This document shows, one piece after another, positions 52,987 through 61,929 of a stretch of 64,000 nt of DNA. The DNA is taken from positions 1,116,001 through 1,180,000 of the forward strand of contig NZ_JACBXU010000001.1 in assembly GCF_013415305.1 (NCBI RefSeq). The letters run 5' to 3'. The translations under genes and the position numbers were made by a program. The DNA is from Pantoea sp. WMus005. Lineage in GTDB: Bacteria > Pseudomonadota > Gammaproteobacteria > Enterobacterales > Enterobacteriaceae. Below the pieces are notes generated by a model. That model saw only the letters and a program-made list of their open reading frames with translations. It did not search any database and was not told the DNA's origin. How positions within the stretch are numbered: the first letter of the stretch is position 1; the number at the start of each line of letters is the position of its first letter.

Positions 52987-53967
52987 TCACACTATATTGA
53001 GTTGTTTAGCGAGTTTGTAATGGTGCCCGTCAATATCGACCAGGCGTTTTTGCATGCTTATTAAATCAATCGGGATCGGTTTATTGCTGCCATTAATAAT
53101 GACGGCTTTATTCCGCATGCCTGACTGAATACAACGCACCACTTCACTGGCCATAATGGTGCCCTGATAAATTTCTTCGCAGGTAGGGTCACCATTTCGC
53201 AACCCGTAACCGAGAATGGTTTTACGGATGCGTACGCCAATAAGCGGCTCAAGCTGTTTGATTAAGGTGTCGATCGCCCCCTGAAAGCCGGGCGAATATT
53301 CACGGGTGTAACCTTCAGAACAGAGGATGACCACGCTGTTCTGCTCTGCCAGTCGCCCGGTAATGCGCTGCGCCAGTTGTGGCAGCGGGATCTGGCACTC
53401 CGGGATTAACGCAATGTCCGCGTTGGATTTAATCGCCGACTGCAGCGTTAATTCACCGCAATAGCCGCCGAGTAGTTCCAGCATAAAAACCCGGCCGGGT
53501 AAGGCGCGGCCGGTATTGCGCAGTTTCGCGACCTCTTTTAATACCTGCTCGCAGGCGGTGGAAAAACCCAGCGTGTAATCACTGCCAAATACATCGTTAT
53601 CGATGGTCATGCCGACACCGAAACAATTAACCCCAGACTCCGACAGAATGTGGAGAAATTGCAGCGAACCGTCACCACCCGCCATGATTAATACGTCAAT
53701 GCGGGCGCTTTTCAGCTGGCGCGCAATTAACTCATATTCGCTGCGAACCAGTTTCTTTTGCGTGCGACCCGATTGCATAACGGGAATCGGGGCGATCGAA
53801 AAGTCGAGCAGATCGCGCTGGCTGATATCACGATGGTTATTTTCCAGCAGGCCGGGAATGCCGCCGTCAAATATCACCATCTCAGCCTGCGCCAGACGCC
53901 CTATCTGGAAGACAAAATTATTAATGCCGGTGACATCCCCGCCACTGATTACCATTCCAATGCGCAT
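52987..53967 (-). CDS. ATP-type phosphofructokinase of the PTS operon
   Basis: 326 residues from the ATG at 53967; the GTG at 53976 is also possible. PFK-A fold: GGDVTGINNF, the ATP loop MAGGDGSLQF (Gly rather than the Asp of PPi enzymes), and the catalytic MTIDNDVFGSDYTLGF. It differs from housekeeping PfkA in GMTIDND for PGTIDND, so it may use another ketose phosphate (tagatose-6-P-like). First gene of the operon, placed to make a bisphosphate for the aldolase. Confidence 0.87.
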   Translation of the reverse strand: MRIGMVISGGDVTGINNFVFQIGRLAQAEMVIFDGGIPGLLENNHRDISQRDLLDFSIAPIPVMQSGRTQKKLVRSEYELIARQLKSARIDVLIMAGGDGSLQFLHILSESGVNCFGVGMTIDNDVFGSDYTLGFSTACEQVLKEVAKLRNTGRALPGRVFMLELLGGYCGELTLQSAIKSNADIALIPECQIPLPQLAQRITGRLAEQNSVVILCSEGYTREYSPGFQGAIDTLIKQLEPLIGVRIRKTILGYGLRNGDPTCEEIYQGTIMASEVVRCIQSGMRNKAVIINGSNKPIPIDLISMQKRLVDIDGHHYKLAKQLNIV

Positions 53968-54103
53968 TTCCCTCACCCCACTGACTTACTCTGCTGAGGA
54001 ACATTCTTCCGGTTCGTGGGGTTGCTATTTGCAGAGGGGATCACAGTTATGCACGGTATTTTTTAGGCGGGTATGTTGACAGCGGCAGTTCATCAGCACT
54101 ATT

Positions 54104-54119
54104 TGTGAATCAGGTCACA
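54104..54119 (-). promoter_or_regulatory. CRP site upstream of the PTS operon
   Basis: TGTGA-N6-TCACA, a perfect core match, about 137 bp before the phosphofructokinase start codon. Confidence 0.78.
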
Positions 54120-54127
54120 TTATTAGC

Positions 54128-54140
54128 GAACGTAACGTTC
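54128..54140 (-). promoter_or_regulatory. candidate operator next to the CRP site
   Basis: GAACGTAACGTTC is a palindrome except for its central base and sits 8 bp from the CRP site. A local repressor is not encoded in the operon, so its binder is unknown. Confidence 0.35.
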
Positions 54141-54368
54141 ACAGCGAAATGATATAAATCAGCAGGTTAGTTAAACAGGCATCAAAATTCGATTTCGCCA
54201 AACGCGGGTGCCGATTTCGTTATTTCTTGCTGTTGCAAATTTGTGACTTTCGCCTCATTTTTACCGGATCGGGCCCGGATAAGACGTTAAAGAAATAGTT
54301 TTAAGCGGTGTGGCGGGATTATTTCAGGGCAAATCTGGCAGGCATATTTCAGGGGACGCAGGAGAGGT

Positions 54369-54409
54369 AAAAAATGAATCGGGGCGCAGCAGTGAGCCGC
54401 TACGCCCCG
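54369..54409 (-). terminator. terminator of yceI
   Basis: Stem CGGGGCG / CGCCCCG extended by partly paired inner bases. On the minus strand ATTCATTTTTT follows. It begins 7 bases past the stop codon. Confidence 0.75.
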
Positions 54410-54415
54410 AAAAAC

Positions 54416-55000
54416 TTACTTCGCGTAAGCTTCGGTAGACAGCGTCAGGGTGACGTCGTCGCTTACCGCTGGGACATATTTGTCCAGCTTGAAGTCAGAA
54501 CGCTTGATGGTGCCGGTGGCATCAAAACCAATCGCCTGCTTCTTCACCATCGGATGCTCGCCCTGCTTGTTCAGCGTCGCGTGCAGCGTAACAGGCTTAG
54601 TGATGCCTTTCAGCGTCAGGTTGCCTTCAACGTCAAATTTGTTGTCGCCCTTCGCAACCACTTTGGTGCTGTGGAAGGTCGCCGTCGGGTATTTGGCCGT
54701 GTCGAAGTACTCCGCGCCTTTAAACTCTTTGGTCAGCGCGGCAACGTGGCTGTCGATTTTGCTGACTGGGAGGGTCACATCAACACGCGATGCTTCTGGA
54801 TGATCTTTATCAAATACCAGCGTACCGGATGCATCAGGAATATCTGCGGTAGGGTTTGAGAAGCCAAAATGGTTCCAGGCAACAATTACCGACGTATGCT
54901 CAGGGTTCAGCTGGTAGTGCATCGCCTCAGCCTGCGATAACGGAGCGTAGAGGGTAGCAGCGGCTAACAGGGGCAGTGCGATACGTTTGAAGTTCTTCAC
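54416..55000 (-). CDS. YceI-family periplasmic lipid-binding protein
   Basis: 194 residues, starting with GTG at 55000 (AAGGA seven bases upstream; a TTG two codons earlier is less likely). A signal peptide ends near LSQAEA. The mature lipocalin-like barrel begins MHYQLNPEHTSVIVAWNHFGFSNPTA, and LKGITKPVTL is typical of YceI. Members bind polyisoprenoids such as ubiquinone precursors in the periplasm. It is transcribed away from its neighbours on the same strand as pqq, but with its own terminator. A functional link to quinone-dependent Gcd is conceivable, not shown. Confidence 0.87.
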   Translation of the reverse strand: MKNFKRIALPLLAAATLYAPLSQAEAMHYQLNPEHTSVIVAWNHFGFSNPTADIPDASGTLVFDKDHPEASRVDVTLPVSKIDSHVAALTKEFKGAEYFDTAKYPTATFHSTKVVAKGDNKFDVEGNLTLKGITKPVTLHATLNKQGEHPMVKKQAIGFDATGTIKRSDFKLDKYVPAVSDDVTLTLSTEAYAK

Positions 55001-55115
55001 GGTCAATTCCTTATGCGGACAAAAGTGAACTGAGTGTGGTCCAGTTTGCCCGGAATAGACAGTGAAGAGATTTGTCGGTAATTTTCAAATAAATTCAGCA
55101 ACTTTTTGCCGGGCG

Positions 55116-57392
55116 CTACAGATTTCCACCGCCGGTAAACAGCACCCGCCAGCGGCGGCGATCCTGAATCAGCGTGCGGTGCAGCTGTTGAAGATCAGAG
55201 AGAGTCAGCGCATCAACCTGTGCTGCGTCCACTTCTGCCAGGCCATTTTCATGGCGCAACTGCGCCAGAGGTTGCGCGACTTCCTGGCTCAGCAGACGCG
55301 CTTTCAGTGCCACCAGATCACAACCCGCCAGCGTTTCGTTCAGAGAACGCAGGAAGTTGCGGCAGTAGCGCAGCAGTGACAGCGCGCTGTAATCGGGCGA
55401 CTGCAGCGCAAACAGGACGCCATCTTCATCAGCACAGCGCATGTAGCGGCTACTGACCACATAACCAATGGGCTGCTCAACGCGATAGCGCTGGAAAAAG
55501 CGTGGCTCATAGATTAGCGCCAGCGCGCGCAATGCAGCCAGCTGTTCAGGACGGTGCAGCGGAATAAACAGCAGCAGCGCGTTGTCCGTGCTGGCGTGCG
55601 GCTGGCGTGTCATGCCGGTTTGCGTAGTCATGCGTTTCGGGGGCGTTGCTGGATTCACCGGCAGCGACAGCGCGCTCAGCCGCCGGGCAATCAGCGAATG
55701 CAGCGCCGCGTTGCCGCCTTTCAGCGCTGCCCGCCAGCAATCTGGCGCAAAGGTCGCTGCCATCTGATAAGGCAACTGCCGCAGCAGCGCGCGGATGGCG
55801 ATGCTTTCGACAGGCGATGGCAGGTTTGCCGCAACCGGCAGTGTCAGTGCGATGACAATCTGGCTAAGCGCCTGATCCGTCACCGCCTCATCCTTTGTCA
55901 GCTGGAGCGTCAGTTGCCACACGCCCTCCACTTCCTGCCAGCTGCCGTTCCCGCCCAGATGACGCAGCGCAGCAAACAGAGGACGCAATCGCCGTCCCAG
56001 TGCTTCGCCCACCTCGGCGGTAAACGTTGAGTAAAACTCCGGTCGCAGGATCAGCGTTGCCTGCGGGTCATCGGACGGATGATGCGGCAATGCCACTGCC
56101 TTTGCGGGCAGCGGCTCAGTGATGACGGTGGTATCGAGCGGATAGAAGGTGAAATTCGCAGCGGGCAGCGCCTCAGGCGGTAAGGGCTGCCAGGCTGTCA
56201 GCGGCAGGCTGAAGCCCTGCGTGAAGAGGTTTTCCGTTGCCGGTGACGGTGTGCATTTCAGCCGCGTGCCTGGCGCACTGTTAAGGCTTTTCAGCAGCGG
56301 CAGCAGTTCAGGCACGGTTTCATCCGGTGCAAAGCCGATGGCGCGCTGTCGCAGCTGCTCCATCGGTGACAGCGTCACAAATCGCTGCTGCGCCAGCTGA
56401 TGATAATGCTGATGTTGCACCGCACTGGTCTGGCTTAGCGCATCGACATAGCGGTCGATCAGTTCATTGATGACATCAGGCTGCTGCGTTTCGACACCCA
56501 GGCCCAGCCAGAGCGCGCCACCCGCCTGATAGATCCATTTCAGCTCCAGCGACTCTGCCAGCCCCTGTTCACGCAGGATAGCCAGCAAAGAACCTGGCGC
56601 TTCATCCAGAAGAAACTCACGCCATAACGTGACACCGTCACCGGCACTCAGCAACCAGGTGCGCCATAACGCGGGTGAGGCGGTATCGGCCAGTTGCCAG
56701 CAGCTATCGCTGAGCAGGTGCGGCGGTGGCAGATCCTGCTGCCACTGACCCGCAGGCAGCGCGGCGGCAAATTGACGTGCCAGCTGCTCCAGCACATCCA
56801 GTGACTGCGGTCCCTGCAGCCAGAGCCGCATATTGCTGGCGAAATAGTAACGCTGGTGGAACTGACGCAGCGCGCGTTGCAGCGCAGACATCTCATCGCC
56901 AAAGCTCGCCCGGCTGCCCGTATGGAAGCGCTGAAATTCAGCGGGTGACTGAACGGCATGCAACAGTGCCGCTTCGATGCGGGATGGCTCATGACGCTGC
57001 AACAGCTGATATTCGGCGTCGATCACTGCCACTTCCTGCGCGATAGCCTGGTTATCCAGCAGCGGAGAGACGAGCATATCCTGCAGTCGTGCCAGCCCGT
57101 CAGCCAGCAACGGCGGCGTCACCTCAAAGAAGAACGCGCTGCGATGGGCCAGCGTGGTGGCGTTAACCTTGCCGCCCTGCGTCTGGATCCAGCTCATCAG
57201 CCGGCCCTCATCAGGCCAGCCGCTGCTTCCGGTAAACAGCAGATGTTCCAGCAGATGTGCCAGTCCGGGCCAGCGTTCTGGCTCGTCATGGCTCCCTGCT
57301 CCCACCTGAATCAGGGCGGCGGCCTGGCTGGCATCAGCCTGATGCACCAGTTCAACCGTCAGACCGTTTATCTCCAGGCAGCGCGTTTTCAT
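55116..57392 (-). CDS. pqqF: PqqF, M16 protease of PQQ biosynthesis
   Basis: 758 residues, similar to the enterobacterial PqqF. The inverted zinc motif HLLEHLLF is at about residues 47-54, with a downstream Glu. It is proposed to release the modified Glu-Tyr from the PqqA peptide. Its ATG overlaps the pqqE stop codon (TGATG), so the two are coupled. It is the last gene of the pqq run. Confidence 0.93.
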   Translation of the reverse strand: MKTRCLEINGLTVELVHQADASQAAALIQVGAGSHDEPERWPGLAHLLEHLLFTGSSGWPDEGRLMSWIQTQGGKVNATTLAHRSAFFFEVTPPLLADGLARLQDMLVSPLLDNQAIAQEVAVIDAEYQLLQRHEPSRIEAALLHAVQSPAEFQRFHTGSRASFGDEMSALQRALRQFHQRYYFASNMRLWLQGPQSLDVLEQLARQFAAALPAGQWQQDLPPPHLLSDSCWQLADTASPALWRTWLLSAGDGVTLWREFLLDEAPGSLLAILREQGLAESLELKWIYQAGGALWLGLGVETQQPDVINELIDRYVDALSQTSAVQHQHYHQLAQQRFVTLSPMEQLRQRAIGFAPDETVPELLPLLKSLNSAPGTRLKCTPSPATENLFTQGFSLPLTAWQPLPPEALPAANFTFYPLDTTVITEPLPAKAVALPHHPSDDPQATLILRPEFYSTFTAEVGEALGRRLRPLFAALRHLGGNGSWQEVEGVWQLTLQLTKDEAVTDQALSQIVIALTLPVAANLPSPVESIAIRALLRQLPYQMAATFAPDCWRAALKGGNAALHSLIARRLSALSLPVNPATPPKRMTTQTGMTRQPHASTDNALLLFIPLHRPEQLAALRALALIYEPRFFQRYRVEQPIGYVVSSRYMRCADEDGVLFALQSPDYSALSLLRYCRNFLRSLNETLAGCDLVALKARLLSQEVAQPLAQLRHENGLAEVDAAQVDALTLSDLQQLHRTLIQDRRRWRVLFTGGGNL

Positions 57393-58534
57393 CAGAGGTT
57401 CCGTGTTTTGTAGATCAGTTGCGAGTTGCTGCGGTTACGGAACTGCAGCTGACCAATTTTAATGTCACTGCAATCCGCCTCACGCCGGGCTTCAAGGATT
57501 TTACCGTGATGCGGTGATTTGCTGCAGACCGGATCGGTGTTGTCAGCATTGCCGGTCAGCATGAAAGCCTGACAGCGACAGCCGCCAAAATCTTTCTCTT
57601 TCTCATCACAGGAGCGGCACGGCTCCGGCATCCAGTCAAAACCGCGATAACGGTTAAAGCCGAACGAGTTATACCAGATATCATCCAGGCTTTGGGTCAG
57701 AACCGACGGAAATTCTATCGGCAGCTGGCGCGCACTGTGACACGGTAGCGCAGTGCCCTCTGGCGTGACGCTGAGGAAGATCGCGCCCCAGCCACCCATA
57801 CAGGGTTTAGGGCGTTCTTCGTAGTAGTCTGGCGTCACAAACAACAGATTGGTCAGATTACCGGTGGTGCTCATCCGCTCACGGTAGGTTTTCACCACCG
57901 CTTCCGCCCGGGCGATCTGCTCACGCGTCGGCAGCAGACCTTCGCGGTTAAGCTGCGCCCAGCCGTAGAACTGGCAGGTCGCCAGTTCTACGTCATCCGC
58001 CTCAAGCTCAATGCAGAGGTCGATGATTTTATCGATCTGATCGATGTTATGGCGATGCAGCACGAAGTTCAGCACCATCGGATAGCCGTGCGCTTTCACC
58101 GCTTTCGCCATCTCCAGCTTCTGCTGAAACGCTTTTTTTGATCCCGCCAGCGCCGCATTCAGGGTTTCGTCACTCGCCTGGAAGCTGATCTGGATATGAT
58201 CCAGACCGGCCTCGCTGAACGCATCCAGCTTCTTCTCCGTCAGGCCAATACCGGAGGTGATCAGGTTGGTATAGAAGCCGAGATCGCGCGCCGCTTTAAT
58301 CAGCTCAGGCAGATCTTTACGCACCAGCGGCTCGCCGCCAGAAAAGCCGAGCTGGACGCTGCCCATGGCACGCGCCTGGCGAAAGACCTCAATCCACTGC
58401 TCAGTGGTCAGCTCCTTCTCCTGCTGCGCGAAATCCAGCGGGTTGGAGCAATAAGGACACTGCAGCGGACAGCGATAAGTCAGCTCGGCCAGCAGCCAGA
58501 GCGGTGGGTTCACACCAGGTTTATGCGGGGTCAC
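57392..58534 (-). CDS. pqqE: PqqE, radical SAM peptide cyclase
   Basis: 380 residues from the GTG at 58534, the length of Klebsiella PqqE; an ATG at 58558 is in frame but without a ribosome site. The SAM cluster motif is CPLQCPYC, and the C-terminal SPASM-type cysteines lie around [19 protein letters not shown]. It joins the Glu and Tyr side chains of PqqA while bound to PqqD. It overlaps pqqD by 14 bp. Confidence 0.95.
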   Translation of the reverse strand: MTPHKPGVNPPLWLLAELTYRCPLQCPYCSNPLDFAQQEKELTTEQWIEVFRQARAMGSVQLGFSGGEPLVRKDLPELIKAARDLGFYTNLITSGIGLTEKKLDAFSEAGLDHIQISFQASDETLNAALAGSKKAFQQKLEMAKAVKAHGYPMVLNFVLHRHNIDQIDKIIDLCIELEADDVELATCQFYGWAQLNREGLLPTREQIARAEAVVKTYRERMSTTGNLTNLLFVTPDYYEERPKPCMGGWGAIFLSVTPEGTALPCHSARQLPIEFPSVLTQSLDDIWYNSFGFNRYRGFDWMPEPCRSCDEKEKDFGGCRCQAFMLTGNADNTDPVCSKSPHHGKILEARREADCSDIKIGQLQFRNRSNSQLIYKTRNL

Positions 58535-58799
58535 GGAACTGTATCCACTTCTGTTCATAAGCTGATTGCAGGAACTCTAAAACATCCGGTCCCACGCCGC
58601 CTGCTTCCGGAAAACGGCTATCCAGCGTCGCGATTATCGCGGCGATATCCTGTTTGCCATCTACCAGTTCAAGAATGGCGGCGGCGGTTTCGTTCAGCTT
58701 CGCCATGCCTTCGGGATAGAGCACCACATGGGTATCCTGGGCGGCTTCCCACTGCATACGGTAGCCGCGGCGAAACGCGGCAATCGAGTTTTCATTCAT
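58521..58799 (-). CDS. pqqD: PqqD, peptide chaperone of PQQ biosynthesis
   Basis: 92 residues with the RRE-type winged fold: [10 protein letters not shown] at the start, and [20 protein letters not shown] in the middle. It binds the PqqA peptide and presents it to PqqE. Located between pqqC (3-bp gap) and pqqE (overlap). Confidence 0.95.
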   Translation of the reverse strand: MNENSIAAFRRGYRMQWEAAQDTHVVLYPEGMAKLNETAAAILELVDGKQDIAAIIATLDSRFPEAGGVGPDVLEFLQSAYEQKWIQFRDPA

Positions 58800-58802
58800 C
58801 TG

Positions 58803-59558
58803 TTATACCAGTCGGGTGGTGTGCCACGCCGCCTTGTCTGTGACGGTGTGATAAGGCGGACGTTTCAGCTCGTAAGCCATGGTCATGGCGTCCAGCATGC
58901 TCCATAAAATATCAAGCTTAAACTGCAAAATTTCCAGCATGCGGTTCTGCGTTTCTGCGGTGGTGAAATACTCCAGCGCCAGCGCCAGGCCATGTTCCAC
59001 ATCGCGGTTCGCCTGACCCAGGCGGCTGCGGAAGTAGAAATAACCCTCTTCTTTGATCCACGGATAGTGCTGCGGCCAGCTGTCGAGCCGCGACTGGTGG
59101 ATCTGTGGAGCGAACAGCTCGGTCAGTGAACTGCAGGCCGCCTCCTGCCAGTTGGCGCGGCGGGCAAAGTTAATGTACGCATCGACCGCGAACCGCACGC
59201 CCGGCAGCACATGCTGCTCTGACAATAATTCTTCACGCGTCAGCCCGACCGCCTCGCCCAGCCGCAGCCAGGCCTCGATGCCACCCTCTTCGCCGTTGCT
59301 GCCGTCGTGGTCGAGGATGCGCTGCACCCATTTACGGCGGGTGGCCGGATCGGGACAGTTGGCCATGATCGCCGCATCTTTCAGCGGAATGGTGGTCTGG
59401 TAATAGAAGCGGTTCGCCACCCAGCCCTGAATCTGCTCGCGTGTGGCCTGACCGTTGTGCATCGCGATGTGATAAGGGTGATGGATATGGTAGTAAGCGC
59501 CTTTATCGCGCAGGGCCTGTTCAAAAGCCTGCGGCGACAGCGTGTCAGTGATCTGCAT
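58803..59558 (-). CDS. pqqC: PqqC, pyrroloquinoline-quinone synthase
   Basis: 251 residues, the usual length. The helical bundle oxidase has [24 protein letters not shown] and the conserved [20 protein letters not shown]. It performs the final ring closure and oxidation to PQQ using oxygen without cofactor. Three bases separate it from pqqD. Confidence 0.96.
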   Translation of the reverse strand: MQITDTLSPQAFEQALRDKGAYYHIHHPYHIAMHNGQATREQIQGWVANRFYYQTTIPLKDAAIMANCPDPATRRKWVQRILDHDGSNGEEGGIEAWLRLGEAVGLTREELLSEQHVLPGVRFAVDAYINFARRANWQEAACSSLTELFAPQIHQSRLDSWPQHYPWIKEEGYFYFRSRLGQANRDVEHGLALALEYFTTAETQNRMLEILQFKLDILWSMLDAMTMAYELKRPPYHTVTDKAAWHTTRLV

Positions 59559-59561
59559 GAT

Positions 59562-60479
59562 TTAGCCCTGAAGGTGAATCGCCATCCCGTCCCAGCTCAC
59601 CTCTATTCCCTGCTCCGTCAGAAACTGACGCTGCGGTGACTGCTCGTTAAGGATCGGATTGGTGTTGTTAATGTGGATCAGAATTTTGCGTTTTGCCGGC
59701 AGCGACGCCAGCAGCGCCATCAATCCCTGCTCTTCCGCCAGCGCCAGATGGCCCATCGCCTTGCCGGTGTTGTGACCCACGCCGGTGGTCAGCAGTTCAT
59801 CATCCTGCCAGACAGTGCCATCAATCAGCAGGCAATCCGCTTTTTGCAGCCACGGCAGGATCACCGCATCCGGCTCGCCCAGACCTGGCGCATAGAGCAG
59901 CGTCTGACCCTTCGCCCGGTTCTCAATAAACAGTGCCACGTTGTGGCCCGGCAGCGGCCGATCACGGTACGGCGAATAAGGCGGTGCATTACTGATGATA
60001 GGAATTGCAGTGAACTGCAGATCAGTGCAGACGTCGACGCTGAACGGCGTCAGTGGCGCAATCGGCCGGTGCTGTAAGCCGCCATTCCAGTGGGTGAGCA
60101 TCGGAAAGATCGGGAAGCCGGTGCTGAGATCGGCATGCACTTCCGGCGTACACCACACCTGATGTGGACAGCCCTCACGCAGGCTCAGGAGCCCGGTCGT
60201 GTGATCGATCTGGCTGTCGGTCAGGATAATCCCCCCGATCGCCGTGCCGCGCAACACGCCCTTGCGGGTCAGTTCCGGGGTATGCAGGATCTGCTGGCTG
60301 ATGTCGGGTGAGGCGTTGCATAGCACCCAGTCTTCGCCGTTATCGCTGAGGATAATCGACGATTGCGTGCGTGCCTGGGCCTGGATTGTGCCGTTACGCA
60401 CGCCGTGGCAGTTGGCGCAGTTGCAGTTCCACTGCGGAAACCCGCCACCCGCAGCTGAACCGAGGATTTTGATAAACAT
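59562..60479 (-). CDS. pqqB: PqqB, metallo-beta-lactamase-fold hydroxylase
   Basis: 305 residues. The N-terminus [23 protein letters not shown] carries the conserved Cys pair, and the metal-site region [14 protein letters not shown] replaces the HxHxDH of hydrolases. It is reported to hydroxylate the Tyr of the Glu-Tyr intermediate. It follows pqqA across a small terminator and precedes pqqC by 3 bp. Confidence 0.95.
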   Translation of the reverse strand: MFIKILGSAAGGGFPQWNCNCANCHGVRNGTIQAQARTQSSIILSDNGEDWVLCNASPDISQQILHTPELTRKGVLRGTAIGGIILTDSQIDHTTGLLSLREGCPHQVWCTPEVHADLSTGFPIFPMLTHWNGGLQHRPIAPLTPFSVDVCTDLQFTAIPIISNAPPYSPYRDRPLPGHNVALFIENRAKGQTLLYAPGLGEPDAVILPWLQKADCLLIDGTVWQDDELLTTGVGHNTGKAMGHLALAEEQGLMALLASLPAKRKILIHINNTNPILNEQSPQRQFLTEQGIEVSWDGMAIHLQG

Positions 60480-60498
60480 AGAGGAAAACCAGAAGTTG

Positions 60499-60527
60499 AA
60501 AAAAAATGCCCGCTCAGAGGGCGGGCA
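60499..60527 (-). terminator. terminator/attenuator between pqqA and pqqB
   Basis: 7-bp perfect stem TGCCCGC / GCGGGCA, 7-base loop, then eight Ts on the minus strand, 6 bases after the pqqA stop. It should let more pqqA message than pqqB-F accumulate. Confidence 0.85.
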
Positions 60528-60533
60528 GAACGA

Positions 60534-60605
60534 TTAACGGTTGGAGATGTAAAGAGTCACTTCCAGACCGAGACGCATATCAACGAAAGTGGGTTTTTTC
60601 CACAT
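60534..60605 (-). CDS. pqqA: PqqA, precursor peptide of PQQ
   Basis: A 23-residue peptide, MWKKPTFVDMRLGLEVTLYI then SNR. Glu15 and Tyr19 (EVTLY) are the residues that become PQQ. GAGGAAG precedes the ATG. It is too short for routine gene calling but is the head of the pqq operon. Confidence 0.97.
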   Translation of the reverse strand: MWKKPTFVDMRLGLEVTLYISNR

Positions 60606-60748
60606 GAGTTACTTCCTCTTGGTTAACAATAAATGAGCTGCCTGAAATCAGCGTGATCGGTAATGAATGAGACCGCCGTCACAATTTCCAGGCAGATGTT
60701 GCGCCAATGGCGCGTCGGGATCAAGTCCGGAACGTAAGGAAATTGTTA

Positions 60749-61765
60749 TCACAGCCCGGTCAGTTGTAAAACGCGCTGCCAGTTTCCCCATGCCAGTTTC
60801 TCTATCAGTGTCTGATCATAGCCCGCTTCCTGAAAAGCGGCGAGCAATCGCGGCATTCCGCTGACATCGCCCAGCGCCGCAGGAGTAGTAATCCCGTCGA
60901 AATCAGAGCCAAAGGCCACATTGTCGCTGCCCATTATCTTCATCAGGTGATCACAATGCTTAACAATTGCTGTTAATGGCGTATCCGCGTCGCGTTTACC
61001 GTCGGCGCGCAGAAACGCATTGCCGAAATTAATGCCGACCAGTCCGCCGCTGTCGCGGATCGCCATCAGCTGGTCATCAGTCAGATTACGCGGCTGCGGA
61101 CAGAGAGCATGCGCGTTAGAGTGGCTGGCCACCAGCGGCGCACGGGAGAGCCGGGCAGTTTCCCAAAACGTCTTACTGTTCATGTGCGACACGTCGATCA
61201 TCATCTTCAGCTCACCCGCCTGCTGAATCAGCCTTTCACCGGCGGCGGTCAGGCCCGGCCCGGTATCAGGTGAGCCGGGAAAAGTGCCACTGACGCCTTC
61301 ACCAAAGTGACTGCGCAGATTCCAGAATGGCCCGATGCTGCGCACACCTGCCTGCCAGAAGGCGTGCAGCTGCTCGCCCTGCTCATCCAGCGCATCGGCA
61401 CCTTCGATGTGAGCCACCATCGCCAGCACACCATCGGTGCGGCAGGCGGTAATGTCGTCACTGCTGCGGCAGAGTCGCGCCCGTCCGCCGGACGCATCGG
61501 CCAGCTGCTGCAGGATATCGAGCTGTTGCCACATGATTTGCAGCGGTTCATACGGCTCAACGGCGCGTGCCGGAACCGTACTGGCAATGTACGCCTGCGG
61601 CGGCACGAAGATCGCAAATAGCCCGCCGCCCATTTCGCCCTGCTGAATGCGCGGAAAGTCGAGATGGCCTCGTTCAATACCCTGATAAAACGCCTGCGCG
61701 GGCGCATCACGATGATGCAGCCAGAGGTTAAGCAACAGATCGTTGTGACCGTCAAAAATCAGCAT
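60749..61765 (-). CDS. M19 membrane dipeptidase-family protein
   Basis: 338 residues from the ATG at 61765; the longer frame upstream lacks support. Zinc-site motifs are DGHNDLL (residues 5-11), a middle Glu region (HIEGADAL), IDVSHMN and ASHSNAHAL. Members hydrolyse dipeptides, including D-containing ones. It lies directly upstream of pqqA on the same strand, with a 143-bp gap. It could help degrade the leftover PqqA fragments or free the Glu-Tyr unit; that is an inference from position. Confidence 0.87.
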   Translation of the reverse strand: MLIFDGHNDLLLNLWLHHRDAPAQAFYQGIERGHLDFPRIQQGEMGGGLFAIFVPPQAYIASTVPARAVEPYEPLQIMWQQLDILQQLADASGGRARLCRSSDDITACRTDGVLAMVAHIEGADALDEQGEQLHAFWQAGVRSIGPFWNLRSHFGEGVSGTFPGSPDTGPGLTAAGERLIQQAGELKMMIDVSHMNSKTFWETARLSRAPLVASHSNAHALCPQPRNLTDDQLMAIRDSGGLVGINFGNAFLRADGKRDADTPLTAIVKHCDHLMKIMGSDNVAFGSDFDGITTPAALGDVSGMPRLLAAFQEAGYDQTLIEKLAWGNWQRVLQLTGL

Positions 61766-61929
61766 AAGTGTCCACCCGAATAAACAGGCGACCATGCTAA
61801 CCCTGCCCGGCGGTTTTACCAAACAGGCGCACGCCGGGTGTTGTCACTTTTGCGCGTCAGGTTGTCAGCATTGCGCGCGCGGACCTGGAGGCGTGTTGGC
61901 AGACTGATAAAAAACAAAAGGAGAATCCT

